Assembly: GCF_027448985.1 (NCBI RefSeq)
Contig: NZ_DAIDMN010000003.1
Location: forward strand, 1-45,974
Length of the DNA: 45,974 bases
Source of the DNA: Sulfurihydrogenibium sp.
GTDB taxonomy: Bacteria > Aquificota > Aquificia > Aquificales > Hydrogenothermaceae
Reading direction: 5' to 3'
Position numbers and translations under genes: made by a program. The notes below the pieces were generated by a model. It was not told the origin of the DNA. It saw only the letters and a list, made by a program, of their open reading frames with translations, and made no database searches. Below are positions 1 to 9,169 of the stretch, in pieces. Numbering within the stretch: position 1 is the first letter of the stretch; each line of letters begins with the position of its first letter.

Positions 1-600
1 ATTGATTACATCTATCCGGAAAATCTACTGTTTCAATCCGGATATCTGACTATAAAACAAACAATACAGATAGAAGATGAAACGATATACATACTTAGTT
101 ATCCAAACCACGAAGTAAGAAAAAGCTTCAACAGAGCATTTTTAACCCATATAATACCCCCACCCCAAGCAAGTAAAACTCAGCTAAACCTGATAAGAGC
201 CTTTTTATCATCAGACATAGAAAAAATAAAACAAACACTTTACAGTTTTTTTGCAAGCATACCAACAGACTGGTACAGGAAAAACAACATTCAAGAGTAT
301 GAAGGATTTTACGCATCTGTTGTTTATGCGTTATTCATCGGAAGTGGCTTAACAACCATAGCGGAAGATACAACAAACAAAGGAAAGATAGACCTAACAG
401 TAATAGCACAAGAAAAGGTTTACATAATAGAGTTTAAAGTTATAGAGGAAACCCAAGAAGGAAAAGCATTACAGCAGATAAAAGAGAAAAAGTATTATGC
501 AAAATACCAAGACAAGTATGAAGAGATTTACCTAATTGGTATAGAGTTTAGTAAAGAGAAAAGGAATATAACAAATTTTGAAGTAGAAAAAATGTATTGA
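1..600 (+). CDS. AAA-ATPase / PD-(D/E)XK nuclease family protein, C-terminal part (5' end outside window)
   Basis: Frame 1 is open from the first base to a TGA at 598-600, giving about 199 residues. The ORF track misses it because the start lies before the window. The C-terminal half contains GKIDLTVI followed by VYIIEFKV, the D...(E/D)xK pattern of PD-(D/E)XK nuclease folds. This is as in the DUF1703 domain found at the end of the AAA-ATPase-like family common in bacteria with many restriction- or mobile-element-like genes. The N-terminal ATPase part cannot be seen. The function of these proteins is not established; a nuclease-like role is inferred from the fold. It converges on ubiD with only 16 bases between the stops. 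Confidence 0.7.
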   Translation: MDYIYPENLLFQSGYLTIKQTIQIEDETIYILSYPNHEVRKSFNRAFLTHIIPPPQASKTQLNLIRAFLSSDIEKIKQTLYSFFASIPTDWYRKNNIQEYEGFYASVVYALFIGSGLTTIAEDTTNKGKIDLTVIAQEKVYIIEFKVIEETQEGKALQQIKEKKYYAKYQDKYEEIYLIGIEFSKEKRNITNFEVEKMY

Positions 601-616
601 AACTAAACATCTAAAC

Positions 617-2095
617 TTATCTGTTTTTATCTAACATTTTTTGCAGAATTTCTTCCCAAACTGGTAGAACTTTTTTCTTTACATTTTCATCCATTTTGGC
701 AACTTCTGGCCAATCTCTTAAATAACCTTCTTCTTTCCATTTTGTGGTTGCGTCTATTCCCATTTTTCCACCGAATCCTACGTAGTTGGTAGAATGGTCT
801 AAAACGTCTATAACACCTTTTTGTATTATCACATCCCTTGATGGGTCTACGTTGTTTCCCCATATCCAAAGAACTTCATCTATATCTTGTACGTTTACCC
901 AATCGTCAAACACGATGATATTTTTTTCAAACATCAACTGTCCAAGACCCCAAAGGGCATTTATCACTTTGAAAGCATGTCCCGGATACCTTTTTTTAAT
1001 AGAGACAAAGGCAAAGTTGTGGAAGCATCCGGATATAGGTAGGTTGTAATCTACTATTTCCGGAAGGTTAAACTGAACCATAGGTAAAAATATTCTTTCG
1101 GTAGCTTTTCCAAGCCATCCATCTTCCATTGGTGGTTTTCCTACAATGGTTGTTTGGTATATAGGGTCTTTTCTGTGAGTTATACATGTGATATGCATCA
1201 AAGGGTATTTGTCTACAGGTGTGTAGAATCCTGTGTGGTCCCCAAACGGTCCTTCATCGTGTAATGGTTCGTTTGGGTCTATGTATCCTTCTATGACAAT
1301 TTCTGCATCCGCCGGAACCTCTAAAGGAACAGTTTCACATTTTACCAGCTTAACACCTTTTTCTCTTATTATTCCTGCAAATAAAAACTCGTCAACATCT
1401 TCCGGAAGTGGTGCAGAAGCACAGTAGGTTATTACAGGGTCTGCACCTATTACTATTGCAACAGGTATTTTTTGACCGAGTTTTTTCGCTTTCCAGTAGT
1501 GGTGAGAACCTCCTTTATGTATCTGCCAATGGACGGTTACTTTATCTTTATCTATAAGCTGTACTCTATACATTCCTATATTTCTTATACCACTTTCTGG
1601 GTCTTTTGATATCACTATTGGCAGTGTTATAAACCTTCCACCATCTTTTGGCCAACATTTCAAAACAGGAAAATCAAAAATATTTATATCATCACCTTTT
1701 TTTATAACTTCTTTACATTTTCCATCTTTTACGATTGTAGGTAAAGAGTCGTTTAATTTTTTTAGTTCCGGAAGTTTTTTTATTTTTTCTAAGAATGTGT
1801 TTGGTATCTCTGGTTTTACTATCCTGTATAGTTTCCAACCTATATCCTCAAACTTTTCTACACCAAGTGCCATCTTCATCCTTTTCTCACTACCAAAAGC
1901 GTTTATCAAAACGGGAATTCCTTCGTATCCTTCTACATTTTCAAATAAAAGGGCTTTTCCACCTTTTGGCATCTTCATCATTCTGTCTGCAATCTCTGTA
2001 ATCTCTAAAATTGGACTTACTTTTGATTTTACTCGTATTAATTCGTTGTTTTTCTCCAAATCTTTTATAAACTCTCTTAAATCTTCGTATGGCAT
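617..2095 (-). CDS. ubiD: UbiD family decarboxylase (prenylated-FMN dependent)
   Basis: 492 residues, the usual UbiD length (E. coli about 497). It contains the family signatures NIGMYRVQ near residue 172 and NEPLHDEGPFGDHTG near 275-289. R177, E276 and E281 fit the R-E-E catalytic arrangement known for UbiD/Fdc enzymes. The expected reaction is reversible decarboxylation of an aromatic acid with prFMN, most likely in quinone (menaquinone-type) biosynthesis; the substrate is inferred. The start is an ATG with a GGAG Shine-Dalgarno site lying over the end of the DUF502 gene, so the two are probably co-translated. No UbiX gene is seen in the window. Confidence 0.9.
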   Translation of the reverse strand: MPYEDLREFIKDLEKNNELIRVKSKVSPILEITEIADRMMKMPKGGKALLFENVEGYEGIPVLINAFGSEKRMKMALGVEKFEDIGWKLYRIVKPEIPNTFLEKIKKLPELKKLNDSLPTIVKDGKCKEVIKKGDDINIFDFPVLKCWPKDGGRFITLPIVISKDPESGIRNIGMYRVQLIDKDKVTVHWQIHKGGSHHYWKAKKLGQKIPVAIVIGADPVITYCASAPLPEDVDEFLFAGIIREKGVKLVKCETVPLEVPADAEIVIEGYIDPNEPLHDEGPFGDHTGFYTPVDKYPLMHITCITHRKDPIYQTTIVGKPPMEDGWLGKATERIFLPMVQFNLPEIVDYNLPISGCFHNFAFVSIKKRYPGHAFKVINALWGLGQLMFEKNIIVFDDWVNVQDIDEVLWIWGNNVDPSRDVIIQKGVIDVLDHSTNYVGFGGKMGIDATTKWKEEGYLRDWPEVAKMDENVKKKVLPVWEEILQKMLDKNR

Positions 2096-2096
2096 A

Positions 2097-2732
2097 TTAA
2101 TCTCCGTTTGCAGAAACTTCTCCTGCAGGGGCTTGATTATCTTTTAGTAATTTTATATGTTTTTTTATCACAAGTCCACCTGATACGATGGTCCTCATTG
2201 CTTCTTCAACTGTTAAATCTGTAATTATGATGTCTTCTTTTTTTACCATTATGGCAAATCCGGATGTTGGGTTGATTGCAGCTGGAACAAAAACTATGTA
2301 GTAAAACTCATCACATATTTTTAGTTCATTGGCTATAAACCCTAATGCAAAAGTATCTTGATGTGGAAATCTTACCAGGGCAACCTTTGAAAAGTTCTCT
2401 TTTTTGGAGAAAAGTGTTTCCATTGTTTGTTTTGTCGCATTGTAAACGGAACCTGCAACAGGAATTTTTGATATTAAAGACTCAAAGTATTCTAACACTC
2501 TTTTTCCTAAGTAATTTTGAGCTAAAAGACCCAAAACAAATATAATGGATAATGTTACCAAAATACCTAAGCCGGGAATATGGGGAGTAGGAACCCCCAT
2601 TTCTTCTAAATAAGGAAGTATAAGATTGTTAACAACTGAAAGAAGTGTTTTTATCACCCATATTGTAACTATAATCGGTATTAATACAAATAATCCAGTG
2701 ATGAATATGTTTTTTAAGTTTAGCTTTTTCAT
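2097..2732 (-). CDS. DUF502 family membrane protein
   Basis: 211 residues. Two hydrophobic segments lie at about 8-30 and 53-72, followed by the DUF502 core (GLGILVTLSIIFVLGLLAQN ... RVLEYFESLISKIPVAGSVYNATKQ). The C-terminal half is soluble. DUF502 proteins are inner-membrane proteins of unknown function. The start codon overlaps the last base of the upstream protease gene and the stop is one base from ubiD, so protease-DUF502-ubiD look like one transcript. Confidence 0.85.
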   Translation of the reverse strand: MKKLNLKNIFITGLFVLIPIIVTIWVIKTLLSVVNNLILPYLEEMGVPTPHIPGLGILVTLSIIFVLGLLAQNYLGKRVLEYFESLISKIPVAGSVYNATKQTMETLFSKKENFSKVALVRFPHQDTFALGFIANELKICDEFYYIVFVPAAINPTSGFAIMVKKEDIIITDLTVEEAMRTIVSGGLVIKKHIKLLKDNQAPAGEVSANGD

Positions 2733-3580
2733 TACTTTTTAACTGCCTCCGGTCTTTTTATTGGTTCTGGTAAGTACTGAACCGCTGGTATTCCTGTTGG
2801 TTGAGGGTATAAATCCATAAGTGCGTAAACTTCTTCTGGCATTTCTGTGGACACTTTTAGTCCAAGTTCTTGAAGGTACTCTACCGTAATTGGATAGTCA
2901 TGGGTAAACTTACCTTGAGATAACTCTTCTGCAATTTTTTCCGCTTGTTCTACTGAATAACCTTTTTTAACTAAAATATTTTTAACTGTATCGTACATCT
3001 GCTTCAATGCTTTTTTACTCATATCTATTTTTACTAATGTTTGGTCATCAATATCTTTTGGCTCTTTTACTTTTTCTATTGCAACCAGTGAAGCTGCAGG
3101 TTCCATTCCAAGTTGAGGGTCAACAGGTCCTAATACTGCGTGTTTATCCATAACTATCTCATCTGATGCTAAAGCTATCAAAGTCCCACCAGACATCGCA
3201 TAATGAGGAACTATTACCCTAACTTTAGCCGGATGGTCTGCCAATGCTCTTGCTATCTGAGTAGCTGCCAACGCTATTCCACCTGGTGTGTGAATTATAA
3301 AATCAATTGGTTTGTCTTTTGGTGTCATCCTGATGGCTCTTAAAACCGCTTCCGAATCTTCTATGGTAATCATCCTCATCATAAAAAAGCCAAACAAAGA
3401 CCTTGTTTCTTGTCTATGAATAAGGGTTATGACTTTACTGCCGTACTTATCTTCAATAGCTTTTAATATTTTCTCCCGACTCCATTGTAGCATCTGTGCC
3501 TGTAAAATAGGCATTATTATCATAAATAGGAATATAAACCAAAATAGCTGGCTGATAAAGAAAAATCCTGTGTGGTCCAT
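2732..3580 (-). CDS. SDH-type serine protease (ClpP/crotonase fold), membrane anchored
   Basis: 282 residues. An N-terminal membrane segment (about 7-27) is followed by a ClpP/crotonase-like domain of the serine dehydrogenase proteinase family (PF01972 type). FIIHTPGG forms the oxyanion region, and S130 in HYAMSGGT is the likely nucleophile. DKHAVLGPVDPQLG is the conserved stretch after it. Archaeal and bacterial relatives are membrane-bound proteases; the substrate is unknown. The start is supported by AGGAGG six bases upstream of ATG. Confidence 0.85.
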   Translation of the reverse strand: MDHTGFFFISQLFWFIFLFMIIMPILQAQMLQWSREKILKAIEDKYGSKVITLIHRQETRSLFGFFMMRMITIEDSEAVLRAIRMTPKDKPIDFIIHTPGGIALAATQIARALADHPAKVRVIVPHYAMSGGTLIALASDEIVMDKHAVLGPVDPQLGMEPAASLVAIEKVKEPKDIDDQTLVKIDMSKKALKQMYDTVKNILVKKGYSVEQAEKIAEELSQGKFTHDYPITVEYLQELGLKVSTEMPEEVYALMDLYPQPTGIPAVQYLPEPIKRPEAVKK

Positions 3581-3582
3581 TA

Positions 3583-4257
3583 TTAACCTCCTGAGTTTAA
3601 CAAAATTTTTCTTAAGTTTTCTTCCATTTTTTCTAAGTTATCAACTTCTTTTATCACTCTGAGTAAATGTTTGTTATCTTCAAGACCGTTTATTACTTTC
3701 TTGTACTCTCCGGATTTGTACCCCATCTCTTGTCTTATATGGTTAAGTATGTTTTTTCCCATGTAAAGAAGGTAAAGTCTATCAAATCCTATCAACTTCT
3801 TTGTAAGAATTCCAAAGAAAAATAAGACTCCATTTAAATTTTGTTTTAACGCTTTTTCTGCCATCCTTTCAAAAAGGTATATGTACTGCTGATAAATGTC
3901 TTCATCTTTTTGATAAGTTTGAGCCAAGTAATGGTTTATGTAATCACCTTCTATATCTTTTAGGTCTTTAAAGTCTTCGTTTAATCCTTTGTAAAAATAC
4001 GTTAAATCCGGATTTTTTTCCATGAGAATTAAAGATAGTATAAAATGGAAAATGTCTGCAAGCTCTATTTCAAGATTTTCTATGTCAGGTTGTGTTTTTT
4101 TCCACCATTTCCAAGGAAGGCTCTCAACAGCTTCTGCACACTCAAGCCATATAGCTCTGTAAAAGTCTTCTTTAGTTCTTATCTCTTTCCAATTTTCATT
4201 TATTTTTTTGTTTAATTGGTCTTGTAAATCTAAACAGTGTTTAATTTTTTCTTCCAA
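3583..4257 (-). CDS. dUTP diphosphatase, all-alpha dimeric (dUTPase_2) type
   Basis: 224 residues of the all-alpha NTP pyrophosphatase superfamily, closest to the dimeric dUTPases of Campylobacter and Leishmania. The metal-binding block ECAEAVESLPWKWWKK (about 39-54) is followed by ELADIFHF (65-72), matching the ExxE...ExxD layout. It hydrolyses dUTP to dUMP and pyrophosphate, keeping uracil out of DNA. It starts at a TTG with GGAG seven bases upstream. It lies between the GH57 gene and the protease gene on the same strand with almost no gaps, suggesting one operon. Confidence 0.85.
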   Translation of the reverse strand: MEEKIKHCLDLQDQLNKKINENWKEIRTKEDFYRAIWLECAEAVESLPWKWWKKTQPDIENLEIELADIFHFILSLILMEKNPDLTYFYKGLNEDFKDLKDIEGDYINHYLAQTYQKDEDIYQQYIYLFERMAEKALKQNLNGVLFFFGILTKKLIGFDRLYLLYMGKNILNHIRQEMGYKSGEYKKVINGLEDNKHLLRVIKEVDNLEKMEENLRKILLNSGG

Positions 4258-4268
4258 TCTTTTCTCCT

Positions 4269-5819
4269 TTACAGTATTTCAGAAAATATAGAGTTTTTCT
4301 CTTTCAAACTATTTAAATAGTCAAAGTCTATTATATTTGTTTGAAGCATCTTTTTCAAGCTGTAAAAGTTATGAATGTGTTCTTTTAGTCTGTTAGTTGC
4401 ATACTGTTTTGCTGTTTGTGTGGTTATAAGAAAAGTCCAATCACTACTTTGAGCTAAAAGTAGTTCTTTTTCCATCTGTTTTACAACTTCGTTATCTTTA
4501 AAAATCTCTTTGACTTTTAATAAATCTTCTTCCATTTGATGAAGGTATTTGTAAACCCATTGGTTTTCCGAATTAAGCCATACTTCAAAGTATCCTTTAT
4601 CACCCCATGAGGAAGGAGATGGTCTTATAACTTGATTTTCCGGATACAAATCTAAATATTCAGAAGGGGTGATAGATTTGAACTGTTTGTAAGTATCAAT
4701 CATTTTAAAGATGTTGTATAAAAACTCTGGACCTTCAAACCACCAATGACCAAAAAGTTCTGCATCGTAAGGACTTACTATCAACGGAAGTCTATCCATA
4801 TATTTTGATAGATGTTCCATCTGTTTTTCTCTTGATATATGAAAATGTCCTGCATGTATCTTGGTCATTTCGTAAGCTTTATCCGGGTCGTAAGGTTTTT
4901 TATGGGCTAAATCTACATCTCCTGTAATTTTGTAATACTTTATTCCTGTGTAAACCCTTATTCCATCTGGACTTATAAAATCTTTTATATACTCAAAATC
5001 AAGGTCAAATCCAATGTCTCTGTAAAAATCTCTGTAATTTGGGTCTCCTGGATAACCTTCTTTAGCACTCCATACCTGTTTTGATGACTCTGGGTCTCTT
5101 GCAAAAACCGCAACCGAATTAGGAGTATAAACGGGAGCAAAAACACCGTACCTTGGAGTTGGTTTTCCAAATATAACTCCGTGGGAGTCCATAAAGAAGT
5201 ATTCTATACCGTATTTTGCAAGTGTTTCATCAAGACCATCAAAGTAAGCACACTCAGCAAGCCATATACCTTTTGGTTTTTTACCAAAATGTTTTTGGTG
5301 AGATTTAACCGCCAGCTCTACCTGTCTCTCTACAGCAGAAGGGTTAGGAGAAAGTAGTGGTAAAAATCCATGGGTTGCGTTACATGTTATTATTTCAATG
5401 TTTTTCCTTTCTTCAAAATATCTGTACCCATTTAACACATCTCTTTGTAAAAAGTTGTAGTAAAAATCTTTAATCTGTAAAAATCTTTCGTTATAAAAGT
5501 TAGCTAACTTATTGAAAACAGGACTTGATTTTGTTCTGTGAATCTCTTTTTCTGTAAGTAGCAACATTTTATCTAAGTACTTTTCATACTTCGTCATCAG
5601 ATGTTTATCGGTTAACATCTCTGCCAAAGGTGGTGTTATTGATGTTGTGATTTTAAAATCTACACCTTCTTCCTTTAACTGTTTAAACTTCATCAGAAGT
5701 GGAATGTACGTTTCTGTGATAGCCTCAAAAAGCCAATGTTCTTCTAAAAAATACTTGTACTGTGGATGTTTTACAAAAGGTAAATGGGAATGTAATACAG
5801 GCATCCAAAATCCTTTCAT
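4269..5819 (-). CDS. GH57 1,4-alpha-glucan branching enzyme
   Basis: 516 residues opening with MPVLHSHLPFVKHP, the first conserved region of family GH57. The nucleophile is probably E189 in GIWLAECAY and the acid/base D352 in IVSPYDAELFGHWWFEGP, both in their family contexts. The DUF1957-like C-terminal domain follows (QSSDWTFLITTQTAKQYA). Length and motifs match thermophile GH57 branching enzymes, which make alpha-1,6 branches in glycogen, rather than 4-alpha-glucanotransferases. The start ATG follows GGGGGAGA. No other glycogen gene is in the window. Confidence 0.88.
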   Translation of the reverse strand: MKGFWMPVLHSHLPFVKHPQYKYFLEEHWLFEAITETYIPLLMKFKQLKEEGVDFKITTSITPPLAEMLTDKHLMTKYEKYLDKMLLLTEKEIHRTKSSPVFNKLANFYNERFLQIKDFYYNFLQRDVLNGYRYFEERKNIEIITCNATHGFLPLLSPNPSAVERQVELAVKSHQKHFGKKPKGIWLAECAYFDGLDETLAKYGIEYFFMDSHGVIFGKPTPRYGVFAPVYTPNSVAVFARDPESSKQVWSAKEGYPGDPNYRDFYRDIGFDLDFEYIKDFISPDGIRVYTGIKYYKITGDVDLAHKKPYDPDKAYEMTKIHAGHFHISREKQMEHLSKYMDRLPLIVSPYDAELFGHWWFEGPEFLYNIFKMIDTYKQFKSITPSEYLDLYPENQVIRPSPSSWGDKGYFEVWLNSENQWVYKYLHQMEEDLLKVKEIFKDNEVVKQMEKELLLAQSSDWTFLITTQTAKQYATNRLKEHIHNFYSLKKMLQTNIIDFDYLNSLKEKNSIFSEIL

Positions 5820-5849
5820 TGTTATCTCCCCCTTGGGATTTTAAGATAT

Positions 5850-5855
5850 ATTATA
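5850..5855 (-). promoter_or_regulatory. candidate -10 element upstream of the GH57 gene
   Basis: A perfect TATAAT on the minus strand, about 30 bases before the GH57 start and inside a very AT-rich stretch. No convincing -35 is seen, so this is only a candidate. Confidence 0.35.
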
Positions 5856-5917
5856 TATGATAAAGATGAATTTTCCGTTAAGAAATTTTTAATGATTGTG
5901 TTTGAAGATTTAGATAG

Positions 5918-5936
5918 AAGGGGCTTAAAGCCCCTT
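5918..5936 (-). terminator. hairpin downstream of the lipoprotein gene
   Basis: AAGGGGC / GCCCCTT inverted repeat, with seven GC-rich pairs and a TTAAA loop. It sits just past the lipoprotein stop codon and before the GH57 promoter region. The T-tract after it is poor, so it may act as a weak terminator or as a 3' stabilising stem. Confidence 0.5.
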
Positions 5937-5944
5937 TAAAGAGA

Positions 5945-6181
5945 TTACTTTTGTTCAGCTGGTTTTTGCTCTTGTCCTGCTGGAGCAGCTTGTTGTTCTT
6001 GTCCTGCTGGAGCAGCCTGTTGCTCAGCTGGTGCTGGAGCAGCTTGTTGCTCAGCTGGTGCTGGAGCAGCTGGTTGAGCTTGTTGTTCAGCTGGTGCTTG
6101 TTGTTCTTCTTTCTTTTGGCAGCTGAAAAGTAAAGATGCAGATAAAACCGCTGCCACAGAACCAAGTACTAATTTCTTCAT
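5945..6181 (-). CDS. small Ala/Pro/Gln-rich repeat lipoprotein
   Basis: 78 residues from the ATG at 6181, which has GGAGG nine bases upstream. The track start at 6199 is a TTG inside that region and is not favoured. MKKLVLGSVAAVLSASLLFSC is a lipoprotein-like signal ending in a lipobox-like LFSC, so the mature protein should be lipid-anchored. The rest is low complexity, built from about four nine-residue units of the AAPAPAEQQ / AAPAGQEQQ type. No fold is expected; a spacer or envelope-tethered role is only a guess. Base composition is GC-richer than its surroundings because of Ala/Pro/Gln codons. Confidence 0.75.
   Translation of the reverse strand: MKKLVLGSVAAVLSASLLFSCQKKEEQQAPAEQQAQPAAPAPAEQQAAPAPAEQQAAPAGQEQQAAPAGQEQKPAEQK
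5971..6078. repeat. four tandem 27-bp repeats inside the lipoprotein gene
   Basis: Units begin at 5971, 5998, 6025 and 6052. All share the core GCTGGAGCAGC; the first two begin CTTGTCCT and the last two CAGCTGGT. The 27-base period keeps the reading frame (nine residues per unit), so copy number could vary without a frameshift. Confidence 0.85.
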
Positions 6182-6240
6182 CTTACAATACCTCCTCAAA
6201 AAATAATTTTAAAAATTATAACATAAAATTTTTGTTTTTT

Positions 6241-7365
6241 TCAAACTTTTATTTTGACTATTTTCCCTTCGTAATTTTTAAATGTGTATAGATTTTCGTT
6301 TTTTTCTAATAAATATTCTGGAAGTAAAGGAACTTTTCCCAAACCGTCTATCAAATCTACAGCAAAAGTAGGGTTACCAAGTCCGGATACTCTACCTCTT
6401 AAGTGTTCCATTATTTCAAGTCCTTTTTCTATTGAAGTTTTAAAATGGTACACACCTTTTGTTGGGTCACAGTTGAATAGGTAGTAAGGTTTTATTTTTA
6501 CTTTAAGTAGGTCTCTCATTAGATTTTCTATGGTGTGTTTATCGTCGTTTATTCCTTTTAATATAACTGTTTGGTTTAAAACGGGGGTTCCTGTTGAAAG
6601 TATGTTTTTTACAGCTTTTTTTGTTTCAGATGTGATTTCATTTGGATGGTTAAAGTGGGTTACAAGCCATACTTTATCGTATTTATCAAATATTTCTAAC
6701 AGCTCTTCGTCAAAGAATCTAAATGGGTTTGCTACGAGTTCTCTTGAGCCTATTCTTATAATATCTATATGGTCTATTTCGTAAATATTTTTTACTATAT
6801 ACTCTAATTTTGTGTTTGGGAGAGTTAAAGGGTCTCCTCCGGATATTAAAACCTCTTTTATGTTTTTGTTGTTTTTTATGTATTCAAACATTTTGTCGTA
6901 TTCTTGTTTTGTCCTTGCTCTTTCATCTTCCAAAAACATCCTTTTTCTCATACAGTGACGACAGTAAACACTACAAAAGTTTGTAGCTCTAAACAGTACT
7001 CTATCCGGATACCTGTGGGTAAGACCTTCCACTGGGGATTTTTTGTCTTCTAAAAATGGGTCTAAGAGTGCTCCTTCCTGGTATTTTTCATCTATCTCTT
7101 TCTCGTCAGGAATAATCTGTTTTACAATTGGGTCATCCGGATTTTCTCTATCTGCTAAAAATATGTAGTAAGGTGTGGTGCCAAAATGATAAATTTCTGA
7201 TACTTTTTTAAAACTTTTTTCATCTATTATATTTAAAATCTTTTTTGCATCTTCAAGAGTTTTTAAACGGTTTTGTATTTGCCATTTCCAGTTTTTCCAT
7301 TCCTCCTCTTTAACATCTTTGTATATAGGTATTTCTTTCCAGTATTCTCCTTCTAATATTTTCAA
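6241..7365 (-). CDS. kamA: KamA family radical SAM protein (lysine 2,3-aminomutase-like)
   Basis: 374 residues. The radical SAM cluster motif CSVYCRHC is at C131/C135/C138. SGGDPLTL follows, and the C-terminal part keeps [13 protein letters not shown] and [17 protein letters not shown]. These correspond to the lysine-binding Asp residues and the PLP-binding Lys of lysine 2,3-aminomutase. It probably interconverts L-alpha- and beta-lysine; an EpmB-like role is possible, but no efp or epmA is nearby. It starts with TTG overlapping the tyrS stop (TTGA), with GAGGT upstream, so it is translationally coupled to tyrS. Confidence 0.82.
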   Translation of the reverse strand: MKILEGEYWKEIPIYKDVKEEEWKNWKWQIQNRLKTLEDAKKILNIIDEKSFKKVSEIYHFGTTPYYIFLADRENPDDPIVKQIIPDEKEIDEKYQEGALLDPFLEDKKSPVEGLTHRYPDRVLFRATNFCSVYCRHCMRKRMFLEDERARTKQEYDKMFEYIKNNKNIKEVLISGGDPLTLPNTKLEYIVKNIYEIDHIDIIRIGSRELVANPFRFFDEELLEIFDKYDKVWLVTHFNHPNEITSETKKAVKNILSTGTPVLNQTVILKGINDDKHTIENLMRDLLKVKIKPYYLFNCDPTKGVYHFKTSIEKGLEIMEHLRGRVSGLGNPTFAVDLIDGLGKVPLLPEYLLEKNENLYTFKNYEGKIVKIKV

Positions 7366-8579
7366 CTATTTACCTCAATTTTCACAAACTTTCTTTTTCC
7401 TGCTTGGATTGTATGGTTTTTTGTAAGGTCAACTTTGTATAAAAAGTCTTCTACCTTTTCTCCGTCAATCTTCACACCACCTTGTTTTATAATTCTTTTT
7501 GCTTCTGCTTTTGATGGTACCAGGTTAAGTATAAATAAAAGTTCAAAAAGTTCTATTTCTTTGTCTGGAAGGTTTAAATCACTTACTTTTACAACCGGAA
7601 TGTCTTCTGGTATCTCTTTTTTTGAGTGAACTTTTTCAAAATGTTCTTTTGCTTTTATTGCTGCTTCTTCATCGTGGAATCTTTTTACTATATACATCGC
7701 AAGTTCTTTTTTCACCTGCATTGGGTGTAGTAATCCAGATTCTACATCTTTTTTCATCTTTTGTATCTCTTCTTCCGTTAAATCTGTAAGAAGTTGCCAG
7801 TACTGCCACATAAGCTCATCTGATATAGACATTATTTTTCCAAACATTTCTTCCGGTGGTTCGGTTATTCCTATGTAATTACCGTAGGACTTACTCATCT
7901 TCTTAACACCATCTGTTCCTACAAGTAAAGGAAGTAGTATTGCTACTTGGGGTTTTTCTATACCGTACTCTTTTTGTATATCCCTTCCTATAAGGAGGTT
8001 AAACCTTTGGTCTGACCCTCCAAGTTCAACGTCCGCTTTTATTGCCACCGAATCGTAGGCTTGTAAAAGTGGATATAAAAATTCGTGAATTGATATAGGT
8101 ATATTTTCTTTAAATCTTTTTTTAAAGTCTTCTCTTTCAAGCATTCTTGCCACTGTGTATTTTGCTGTGAGTTTTATAAGGTCTTCTGCTTTCATCTCAG
8201 CAAGCCATGAGCTGTTGAACACGACAACCGTTTTTTCCGGGTCTAAAACTTTAAACACCTGTTCTTTGTAAGTTTTTGCATTTTCTAAGACTTGCTGTTT
8301 TGTAAGAGGTGGTCTTGTTTGGTCTCTTCCGGAAGGGTCTCCAATCATTGCTGTAAAATCACCTATTATAAAGTAAACAGTATGACCAAGTTGTTGGAAT
8401 GTTCTTAATTTTTGTAGTAAAACTGTATGTCCTAAGTGTAAATCGGCAGCTGTTGGGTCAAATCCGGCTTTCACCACTAAAGGTCTACCTTCTTTCAACT
8501 TCTCTAAAAGTTCTTCTTCTGATATTATCTCCAAAACACCTTTTTTTACTATTTTAAGTTGTTCTTCCGGTGATAACAT
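7362..8579 (-). CDS. tyrS: tyrosyl-tRNA synthetase
   Basis: About 405 residues when started at the ATG at 8579, which has GGAGGAGT directly upstream. The track start at 8681 adds a hydrophobic 34-residue leader with no family match and overlaps mntA, so it is rejected. The class I signature [14 protein letters not shown] (HIGH-like) and KKMSKSYGN (KMSKS) are both present, and an S4 RNA-binding domain ends the protein. It charges tRNA-Tyr in the cytoplasm. Confidence 0.95.
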   Translation of the reverse strand: MLSPEEQLKIVKKGVLEIISEEELLEKLKEGRPLVVKAGFDPTAADLHLGHTVLLQKLRTFQQLGHTVYFIIGDFTAMIGDPSGRDQTRPPLTKQQVLENAKTYKEQVFKVLDPEKTVVVFNSSWLAEMKAEDLIKLTAKYTVARMLEREDFKKRFKENIPISIHEFLYPLLQAYDSVAIKADVELGGSDQRFNLLIGRDIQKEYGIEKPQVAILLPLLVGTDGVKKMSKSYGNYIGITEPPEEMFGKIMSISDELMWQYWQLLTDLTEEEIQKMKKDVESGLLHPMQVKKELAMYIVKRFHDEEAAIKAKEHFEKVHSKKEIPEDIPVVKVSDLNLPDKEIELFELLFILNLVPSKAEAKRIIKQGGVKIDGEKVEDFLYKVDLTKNHTIQAGKRKFVKIEVNS

Positions 8580-8649
8580 AACTCCTCCTACTTGAAATTT
8601 ATGAAATTTTATTTTACCATTAAGAAACAAAGTTTTAAATGTGATAAAA

Positions 8650-8949
8650 ATGAAAGTAAATCCAAGAAATATTAAAACCATAGAAGATTTAAAAGATTTT
8701 TTAACGAATTACTTTAAGGGCAAAAGTGTAAAAATTTACCTTTTTGGCTCTCGTGCAGAGAAAAAAGAAAGATATAACTCTGACATTGATTTAGCCTTTG
8801 AATCAGAAGAAGATATAAGTCAGGATTTGGCATTGATAGAAGAAATTTTAGATGAAAGCAATTTAATCTACAAGGTGGATTTAGTAAACCTAAAATTTGC
8901 ACCCTATTTGATAGAAGAAGTCAAAAGTAAAGGTGTAAGATGGCTTTAG
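8650..8949 (+). CDS. MntA-like minimal nucleotidyltransferase
   Basis: About 99 residues from the ATG at 8650; the GTG at 8641 is an alternative and neither has a good Shine-Dalgarno site. The core [21 protein letters not shown] is the GSx(10)DxD active site of minimal nucleotidyltransferases. Such proteins are usually the antitoxin of HepT-MntA modules and AMPylate the HEPN partner. Here the partner gene overlaps its 3' end but is badly damaged, so the pair is probably no longer a working toxin-antitoxin system. Confidence 0.75.
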   Translation: MKVNPRNIKTIEDLKDFLTNYFKGKSVKIYLFGSRAEKKERYNSDIDLAFESEEDISQDLALIEEILDESNLIYKVDLVNLKFAPYLIEEVKSKGVRWL

Positions 8950-9102
8950 AAAAGAGGCTGAAAGATTTAGAAAAAGCTTTCGACAGATTAAAAGAGTCTT
9001 ACTTTAAAACTTTGGAACATGTTAGATGTGGCTGAAAAGATATTTAAGGATTTGGCTGTTTATCTTCCTGTAATTGAAAGTGTTTTAGCAAAATTTAGCT
9101 GA
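8940..9102 (+). pseudogene. HepT-like HEPN toxin remnant
   Basis: The ATG at 8940 overlaps the end of mntA, as usual for this pair. The first 31 codons ([20 protein letters not shown]...) match the start of HEPN partners of MNT proteins and then hit TGA at 9033-9035. In a different frame, 9019-9102 encodes MLDVAEKIFKDLAVYLPVIESVL, which resembles the normal C-terminus of the same family. The middle of the domain, including the RX4-6H catalytic segment, is missing. This is read as an internal deletion plus frameshift. Confidence 0.6.
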
Positions 9103-9111
9103 TTTTTTATC

Positions 9112-9142
9112 TTGAATATTTTTATAAAAAAAGTAATATAAT
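9112..9142 (+). promoter_or_regulatory. candidate sigma-70-type promoter of the ccsA-like gene
   Basis: TTGAAT at 9112-9117 and TATAAT at 9137-9142, with a long 19-base spacer, followed by a strong AGGAGG and the ATG at 9170. Confidence 0.45.
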
Positions 9143-9169
9143 AGTGATTTCTAAAATAGGAGGTTTTTT

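Noticed and set aside
5878-6165. Overlapping ORFs in other frames over the lipoprotein (5878-6165 minus, 5951-6133 plus)
   Set aside because: They are frame shadows of the 27-bp repeat; the lipoprotein frame has the ribosome site, signal and lipobox.
8580-8681. Long N-terminal extension of TyrS in the ORF track
   Set aside because: Hydrophobic, not part of the family, overlaps mntA; a strong GGAGGAGT site fits the ATG at 8579.
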